Source: Treponema pectinovorum
GTDB taxonomy: Bacteria; Spirochaetota; Spirochaetia; Treponematales; Treponemataceae
DNA: 64,000 bases
Assembly (NCBI RefSeq): GCF_900497595.1
Contig: NZ_UFQO01000002.1
Location: forward strand, 372,001 to 436,000
Direction of reading: 5' to 3'
A model generated the notes under the pieces. It ran no database searches and was not told where the DNA came from. It was given only the letters and a program-made list of their open reading frames with translations. Positions 59,467-64,000 of the stretch are shown in pieces. Numbering within the stretch: the stretch's first letter is position 1; each line of letters starts with the position of its first letter. The position numbers and the translations under genes were made by a program.

Positions 59467-60180
59467 ATGAAAAAAATTGGAATAATCGGGGCAATGCAGA
59501 TAGAAATAAATCATTTAAAAGATTTGATGCTTTCTGGTGGCGAGGCAAAAAAAACAGTTGAAGGCGGACTCGAGTTTTATTCTGGGCATATAGGAAAAAA
59601 TGAATGCGTCGTAGTTAGATGTGGAGTTGGAAAAGTAAATGCAGCTTTGTGCGCACAAAGATTGATTTTGGGATTTGGTTGTACTCACATAATAAATACA
59701 GGAATTGCTGGTGCAATAAAAAGTGGGCTTGGAATTTTGGATTTTGTAGTTTCAAGCGATGCAGTTTATCACGATATGGACGCAACTGGTTTTGGATACA
59801 AAATTGGTCAAATTCCGCAGATGGATGTTTATTCATTTTTGGCAGATGAAAAAATGATTCAAACTGTAAAAAAATCCTTTGATGGAATGGACGAATTTGC
59901 TAATCATCATCTTATAGAAGGTCGTATTGCAACAGGCGATCAATTTATATCAGATAAGCAGAAAAAAGAAAAAATTGTGCGTGATGTTGAACCTGCTTGC
60001 GTTGAAATGGAAGGCTGTGCTATAGCGCATGCTTGTTTTTTGAATAAAATTCCGTTTGTCATAATACGCTGCATGAGCGATATGGCAGATGATTTGAGTT
60101 CAAATGGTTACGAATTTAACGAGAGCATTGCCGCAGACTTGAGTTCGCGTCTTGTTGAAAAAGTTATCAAAGAAATATAA
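59467..60180 (+). CDS. mtnN: 5'-methylthioadenosine/S-adenosylhomocysteine nucleosidase
   Basis: A 237-residue enzyme that cleaves the glycosidic bond of S-adenosylhomocysteine and methylthioadenosine. It has IGIIGAMQIEI at the N-terminus, GVGKVNAALCAQRLI, the VEMEGCAIAHAC motif (catalytic Glu region) and CMSDMADD with the catalytic Asp. GAGG precedes the ATG at 59467; an upstream in-frame codon at 59428 is unlikely. luxS follows 29 bases later, so the first two steps of S-adenosylhomocysteine detoxification are co-expressed. Confidence 0.95.
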   Translation: MKKIGIIGAMQIEINHLKDLMLSGGEAKKTVEGGLEFYSGHIGKNECVVVRCGVGKVNAALCAQRLILGFGCTHIINTGIAGAIKSGLGILDFVVSSDAVYHDMDATGFGYKIGQIPQMDVYSFLADEKMIQTVKKSFDGMDEFANHHLIEGRIATGDQFISDKQKKEKIVRDVEPACVEMEGCAIAHACFLNKIPFVIIRCMSDMADDLSSNGYEFNESIAADLSSRLVEKVIKEI

Positions 60181-60209
60181 AATCTCTTAAATCTTTGGAG
60201 AAATTTATC

Positions 60210-60683
60210 TTGCCGGAACTAAAAAAATACAATGTAGACAGTTTTAATCTTGACCACAGGCTTGTAAAAGCACCTTATATTCGCATTGCTGCAAAAAAGC
60301 AGGGTGCAAAAGGCGATTGGGTTACGAAATTTGATGTTAGAGTATGCCAGCCAAACAAAGAATTTATGGGGACTGGTGCAATTCATGCCATGGAGCACAT
60401 AATTGCAGAATATCTGAGAGATGAAATTGAAACTGTTATAGATTTTAGCCCGATGGGTTGCAGAACAGGATTTTATCTTACAGTTTGGGGCGATGTAAAA
60501 GAAGAAGATATTGTTGCTCCTTTGTTAAAAGTTTTTGAAAAAGTTGCCAACTGGCAGTCAGAAATTCCTGCTGCAAACGAAATCCAATGTGGAAACTATC
60601 GCGACATGGATTTGGATGGTGCAAGAAAATTTGCTCGACAGTGGATTGAAGGAATTTCAAAAAAAGGCTGGAAACCTTTTTGA
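60210..60683 (+). CDS. luxS: S-ribosylhomocysteine lyase LuxS
   Basis: A 157-residue iron or zinc enzyme that converts S-ribosylhomocysteine to homocysteine and the AI-2 precursor DPD. Metal ligands are His and His in the HAMEH motif, plus Cys in NEIQCGNYRDMDL; the catalytic Cys is in SPMGCRTGFYL. The start is TTG at 60210, chosen because GGAG lies nine bases upstream and the protein then has the normal N-terminus (PELKKYNVDSFNLDH); an in-frame TTG at 60195 would overlap the ribosome site. Its last codons carry the -35 of the next gene. Confidence 0.95.
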   Translation: MPELKKYNVDSFNLDHRLVKAPYIRIAAKKQGAKGDWVTKFDVRVCQPNKEFMGTGAIHAMEHIIAEYLRDEIETVIDFSPMGCRTGFYLTVWGDVKEEDIVAPLLKVFEKVANWQSEIPAANEIQCGNYRDMDLDGARKFARQWIEGISKKGWKPF

Positions 60684-60708
60684 TAGAATTTATATATTTT
60701 AATACAAA
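60680..60708 (+). promoter_or_regulatory. Promoter of the DUF1538-PII module, overlapping the luxS stop
   Basis: TTGATA (60680-60685) spans the luxS stop codon; after 17 bases comes TACAAA (60703-60708), nine bases before the ATG at 60718. No Shine-Dalgarno precedes that ATG. This gives the module its own regulation. Confidence 0.5.
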
Positions 60709-60717
60709 TAACAATCG

Positions 60718-62340
60718 ATGAATTTTTACTTAAAACTAAAAGAAACAATTTCTTCCGTTGCCCCAATAATGATTTTGGTATTTTTGTTGGGCTTTACGAT
60801 TGCTCCGCTTGGAAAGAATCTTTTAATTCAATTTTTCTTTAGCGGATGTCTTGTCATAATTGGTCTTACAATTTTTTTGATTGGGGTTGATATTGGTATA
60901 TTGCCAATTGGAGAGCGGAGCGGTGCTGCGCTCACTTCGAAAAAAAATCTTTCCCTTTTGATTTTTACTGCATTTTTTATTGGTTTTATAGTTACATTTG
61001 CAGAACCAGATGTTCAGGTTTTGGCAGACCAGGTTAGAGGCATTGATTCTAGTGTTTCAAAATGGGGACTCATAATTGCGATTGCAGTTGGTGTTGGTCT
61101 TTTTGTCGCAATCGGAATTTTCCGCACGATACTTTCTATACCTCTTCGCCTTATTTTGATAATTTCTTATGTTTTGGTGTTTTTGTTTGCTTTTTTTGCG
61201 CCAGAAGAATTCCAGGGCGTTGCCTTTGATTCTGGAGGAGCGACAACTGGACCTATGACGGTTCCGTTTATAATGGCGTTAGGCGTTGGTGTTGCTGCTG
61301 TTCGTGCAAAAACTTCAGAAAAAGCGAAACTTTCTTCATCGAACGACGATAGTTTTGGTCTTACAGGAATCGCTTCGATTGGTCCAATTCTTGCGGTTGT
61401 TGTGTACGCGATAATCTCTGCAAAATTGAATGGAGCTTCATCTTCGAATTTGGATTCTACAGTTGCGGCGAGCGGTGCAGAACAGGCTTTGGTTGAAATT
61501 CCTACCTTGTTTCAAAAAGTTCCAGAAGTTACAAAAGAGGTTTTGCTCGCTTTGCTTCCTCTTGTTGCTATGGCGATAATTTTTCAAATCACTCTTTTAA
61601 AAATGCCTCCTATGCAAGTAATCAGAATGATTCGGGGTTTTCTCTTGAGTTTTGTAGGGCTGGTTATTTTTTTGAGCGGAGCGCATGGCGGATTTATGCC
61701 AGTTGGGCAAAAATTAGGCGAATCGCTGGGAGCCCTTGCGATTTCTGGCGACAAACAACTCGTTTTGTATGACGCTTTAGGCACTGTCGAAAAAATTATG
61801 CGCATTCCAGGCTTAACAGAAGTCATAATCCTTATCCTTGTAGGTTGCGTTTTTGGAGCAGTTGTTGTTTGTGCAGAACCTGCTGTATGGGTTTTAACAG
61901 ATCAGGTTGAAGAAGTTTCTGGTGGAGCGATAAGCCGCCATGTAATGCTTGTTGCCCTGAGTAGTGGTGTTGCAATTTCTATAGGACTTTCTATGGCTAG
62001 AGTTTTATTCGGCTTTAGTTTGTGGGCAATATTGATTCCCGGCTATGCGGTTTCGCTTTTGCTTACGTTTTTTTGCCCACCGCTTTTTACAGGAATTGCT
62101 TTTGACTCTGGTGGCGTTGCAAGTGGACCTATGACAAGCACTTTTATCCTTTCGTTTACATTGGGAGCAAGTAAAGCCTGTGGCGGAAATCCTGCTGTAG
62201 ATGCTTTTGGAGTTATAGCCTTGGTTGCAATGACGCCATTGATTGCGATTCAAATTTTGGGAATAGTCTTTAAGATAAAGACAGAAAAATCGGCATCAAA
62301 AAATAAAACTGAAAATTTAATTGAGGAGGCAGTGCGATGA
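60718..62340 (+). CDS. DUF1538 polytopic membrane protein with internal duplication
   Basis: A 540-residue protein of the DUF1538 family with about twelve hydrophobic segments. The two halves repeat: AEP (95-97) with DQV (104-106) and AFDSGG (169-174) with GPMT (178-181) recur as AEP (386-388), DQV (395-397), AFDSGG (461-466) and GPMT (470-473). Such an inverted or tandem layout is typical of transporters and channels, and the polar motifs inside helices could form a substrate or ion path. The function is not known. The stop overlaps the PII-like gene by four bases (ATGA), so both proteins are made together. Confidence 0.85.
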   Translation: MNFYLKLKETISSVAPIMILVFLLGFTIAPLGKNLLIQFFFSGCLVIIGLTIFLIGVDIGILPIGERSGAALTSKKNLSLLIFTAFFIGFIVTFAEPDVQVLADQVRGIDSSVSKWGLIIAIAVGVGLFVAIGIFRTILSIPLRLILIISYVLVFLFAFFAPEEFQGVAFDSGGATTGPMTVPFIMALGVGVAAVRAKTSEKAKLSSSNDDSFGLTGIASIGPILAVVVYAIISAKLNGASSSNLDSTVAASGAEQALVEIPTLFQKVPEVTKEVLLALLPLVAMAIIFQITLLKMPPMQVIRMIRGFLLSFVGLVIFLSGAHGGFMPVGQKLGESLGALAISGDKQLVLYDALGTVEKIMRIPGLTEVIILILVGCVFGAVVVCAEPAVWVLTDQVEEVSGGAISRHVMLVALSSGVAISIGLSMARVLFGFSLWAILIPGYAVSLLLTFFCPPLFTGIAFDSGGVASGPMTSTFILSFTLGASKACGGNPAVDAFGVIALVAMTPLIAIQILGIVFKIKTEKSASKNKTENLIEEAVR

Positions 62341-62996
62341 GTCCGTACAAACTTTTTTTTAGCGTAGTGCCTCATGGAAAAGGCGAAAAATTGACCAGAG
62401 CGGCTGTGGAAAGCGGTTGTGGTGGCGGAACTGTTGTTTTTGGTCGCTCTCTTGCAAAATCAAATTTTCAGGCAATCTTAGGACTTGGTGAAACATCTGT
62501 AGATTTAATCCTAATGCTTGTTGAAAGTGATGTTGCAAACCCTGTAAGGGATGCGATAATAAATTCTTGTCTTCATGAAAAAAAGAATTTTGGGATTTTT
62601 TTTGCGACAGATGTGAATTTTCTTTTAAAAGCCGGAAACGCAACCTCTTTTGAAGATAAAGTTTTTTTGGAGGAAAAGACAATGCATTCAGAAAATGAAT
62701 TGATAACTGTTATAGTCAATAAAGGTTATGCAGAAGACATAATGGTTGCTGCAAGAAGAGCTGGTGCTGGCGGCGGAACTGTTGTAAATGCTCACGGAAC
62801 TGCAAGAGAAAACGATGAAAGATTTTTTGGTATGCATATAGTTCCAGAAAAAGAAATGCTTTTGATGATTGTACCTTCAGAAAAAAAAGATGCAGTTATG
62901 CAGGCAATAAAAGAAGTAAATTGTCTTAAGAACCCGGGGATGGGAATCGCATACTCTGCAACGGTAGAGGATTTTTCTCTTCTTGGAAAAAATTAA
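62337..62996 (+). CDS. Tandem PII-like regulatory protein
   Basis: A 219-residue protein made of two PII/GlnB-like domains in one chain. The N-terminal copy (1-105) has CGGGTVVFGRSL (28-39), and the C-terminal copy (117-219) has AGGGTVVNAHGT (144-155) and KEMLLMIVPSEKKDAVMQAI. PII proteins are trimers that sense ATP, ADP and other effectors and bind transporters through a T-loop; GGGTVV lies at the start of the loop region. The residues that bind 2-oxoglutarate in GlnB are not apparent. Coupling to DUF1538 suggests it controls that membrane protein. The pairing is inferred from position and known co-occurrence. Confidence 0.85.
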   Translation: MSPYKLFFSVVPHGKGEKLTRAAVESGCGGGTVVFGRSLAKSNFQAILGLGETSVDLILMLVESDVANPVRDAIINSCLHEKKNFGIFFATDVNFLLKAGNATSFEDKVFLEEKTMHSENELITVIVNKGYAEDIMVAARRAGAGGGTVVNAHGTARENDERFFGMHIVPEKEMLLMIVPSEKKDAVMQAIKEVNCLKNPGMGIAYSATVEDFSLLGKN

Positions 62997-63127
62997 AAAA
63001 CTGCGAGACTTTTTAATAATTAAACGCTTTTATTTTTATGGAAGAATGAGTTTTGAAAAAATTATTCTGTTGCTGTTTAAACAAATTGTAAAAATTTATA
63101 AAAACGCCATATAAAAATAGGAAAATC

Positions 63128-64000
63128 ATGCCTGTTCATATTCATAAAGATTTATCAAATAAAGAAAAAATACTCTTAATTTTAAAAGACTTTGCATTGG
63201 AAGAAAAAAACGAAGGTTTTATTTCTGGCGAAGAACTGGCATTAAATTTAAGCATAAGCAGAGCAGCGGTTAATAAAGCGATAAAATCTCTTAGAAGAGA
63301 CGGTTTTTTAATTGAGGCACAAACTCGTAAAGGCTATAAATTTAAAGATGAACCCGATGAAATCGACGGCAAAAAAATTGAATCTCTTATAGAAGAATAC
63401 GGAATTAATTGTGCTGTGCAATCATTTAAAACCGTGGACTCCACAAATTTTGAAGCAAAGCGGCAGACTTTAGACAAAGTTTTGAATAGAGTTGCCTTTG
63501 TGTCTGGAAAGCAAACTGCGGGGCATGGCAGGCTCGGCAGAGTTTTTTATTCTCCAGCGGATTCTGGATTGTATTTTTCTTTGGTCTACAGACCTTTAGG
63601 CGGAGTTAAAAATCCAGCATTGTTGACGGCAGGAGCTGCGGTTTCGGTTTGTAGGGCAGTCAAAGAGCTTTATGGCGAAGAATGCAAAATAAAATGGGTC
63701 AACGATGTTTTTCTGAATGGTAAAAAAATCTGTGGCATTTTAACCGAAGGAATCGCAAATTTTGAAACAGCAACTATAGATTTTGCGATAGTAGGAATCG
63801 GCATAAATGTTCGCAATTCAAATTTTACAGGAGAACTTTCAAAGATTGCCGGCAGCATAGAAGATATTATGCAAAGCGAAGGGAAAAAAATCCCAAAAGT
63901 TCCGCGAAATCTGCTCTGTGCAAAAATCATTTTTAATCTCTTAAAGATTTACGATTCTTATTACAATGGCGAAAAAATCTTTTTTAAAAATGTAATCGAT
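63128..64000 (+). CDS. birA: Biotin-protein ligase / repressor BirA (3' truncated by window)
   Basis: The first 291 residues of a bifunctional biotin ligase. Residues about 10-75 are a winged-helix DNA-binding domain (LSISRAAVNKAIKSLRRDGF), so it probably also represses biotin genes. The catalytic domain has SGKQTAGHGRLGRVFYSP (biotinyl-AMP loop; His replaces the first Arg of GRGRxGR) and KWVNDVFLNGKKICGIL with the catalytic Lys. The frame stays open to base 64000; the C-terminal SH3-like domain lies beyond. AGGA is found before the ATG at 63128. Confidence 0.93.
   Translation, partial: MPVHIHKDLSNKEKILLILKDFALEEKNEGFISGEELALNLSISRAAVNKAIKSLRRDGFLIEAQTRKGYKFKDEPDEIDGKKIESLIEEYGINCAVQSFKTVDSTNFEAKRQTLDKVLNRVAFVSGKQTAGHGRLGRVFYSPADSGLYFSLVYRPLGGVKNPALLTAGAAVSVCRAVKELYGEECKIKWVNDVFLNGKKICGILTEGIANFETATIDFAIVGIGINVRNSNFTGELSKIAGSIEDIMQSEGKKIPKVPRNLLCAKIIFNLLKIYDSYYNGEKIFFKNVID

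Noticed and set aside
1-64000. CRISPR array, prophage, integrase or intact insertion sequence
   Set aside because: No regularly spaced direct repeats, integrase, transposase or phage structural genes were seen.

Overview
The window is a continuous piece of a low-GC bacterial chromosome, most likely a host-associated Treponema (Spirochaetes). This is inferred, not proven. The evidence is the gene style (AT-rich, very short gaps), the mix of amino-acid ABC importers, glycogen enzymes and a secreted PL9-type pectate lyase, the fused AroDE and HisA-HisI-HisE enzymes, and GC-rich palindromic intergenic repeats. No rRNA, CRISPR array, phage or intact insertion sequence was seen. There is one tRNA (Cys).

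Layout. 0-7.2 kb: tail of a YD-repeat protein, mnmA, a MATE exporter, then a rightward run of a GGDEF/EAL protein, a GNAT enzyme, a Nudix hydrolase and a small membrane protein. 7.3-11.1 kb: tRNA-Cys, thioredoxin reductase, an exported NagZ-like GH3 enzyme and a DTW-domain protein. 11.2-14.9 kb: a secreted pectin-type lyase and a small secreted beta-sandwich protein. 15-22 kb: mgtE, HisA-HisI-HisE, amino-acid ABC transporter 1 and hisD. 22-27.4 kb: def, fmt, a PASTA protein, aroDE and era. 27.6-33.6 kb: glgX and glgP, a DUF3990-like gene remnant, a flavodoxin and a YjbR protein. 33.7-40.6 kb: ABC transporters 2 and 3 flanking a Cytidylate_kin2 kinase and an S66 peptidase. 40.6-48 kb: a Dabb protein, an FAD oxidoreductase, a chemoreceptor, a PurO-like protein, a flavodoxin with a structured leader, rpsU and a SIMPL protein. 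48-59.2 kb: thioesterase, ABC-F, ArsR/P1B-ATPase, M15 peptidase, acyltransferase, pepF, esterase and uppP. 59.5-64 kb: mtnN, luxS, a DUF1538 protein with a tandem PII-like protein, and the start of birA.

How the genes fit together. Importers and secreted hydrolases suggest a scavenging gut or oral lifestyle. mtnN and luxS detoxify S-adenosylhomocysteine and make the AI-2 precursor. def and fmt handle N-formylmethionine. glgX and glgP mobilise glycogen.

Three patterns are not explained by ordinary annotation. First, two families of dispersed palindromic elements sit between genes. In family B the hairpin arms change sequence between copies while pairing is kept and the apical loop (TCCGT) is constant. 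Second, about a dozen genes without a Shine-Dalgarno have a -10 box 6 to 10 bases before the start codon, which predicts leaderless or nearly leaderless mRNAs. At 53.8 kb two such -10 boxes overlap on opposite strands. Third, an internally duplicated DUF1538 membrane protein is translationally coupled to an internally duplicated PII-like protein, which suggests an uncharacterised PII-controlled transport module.
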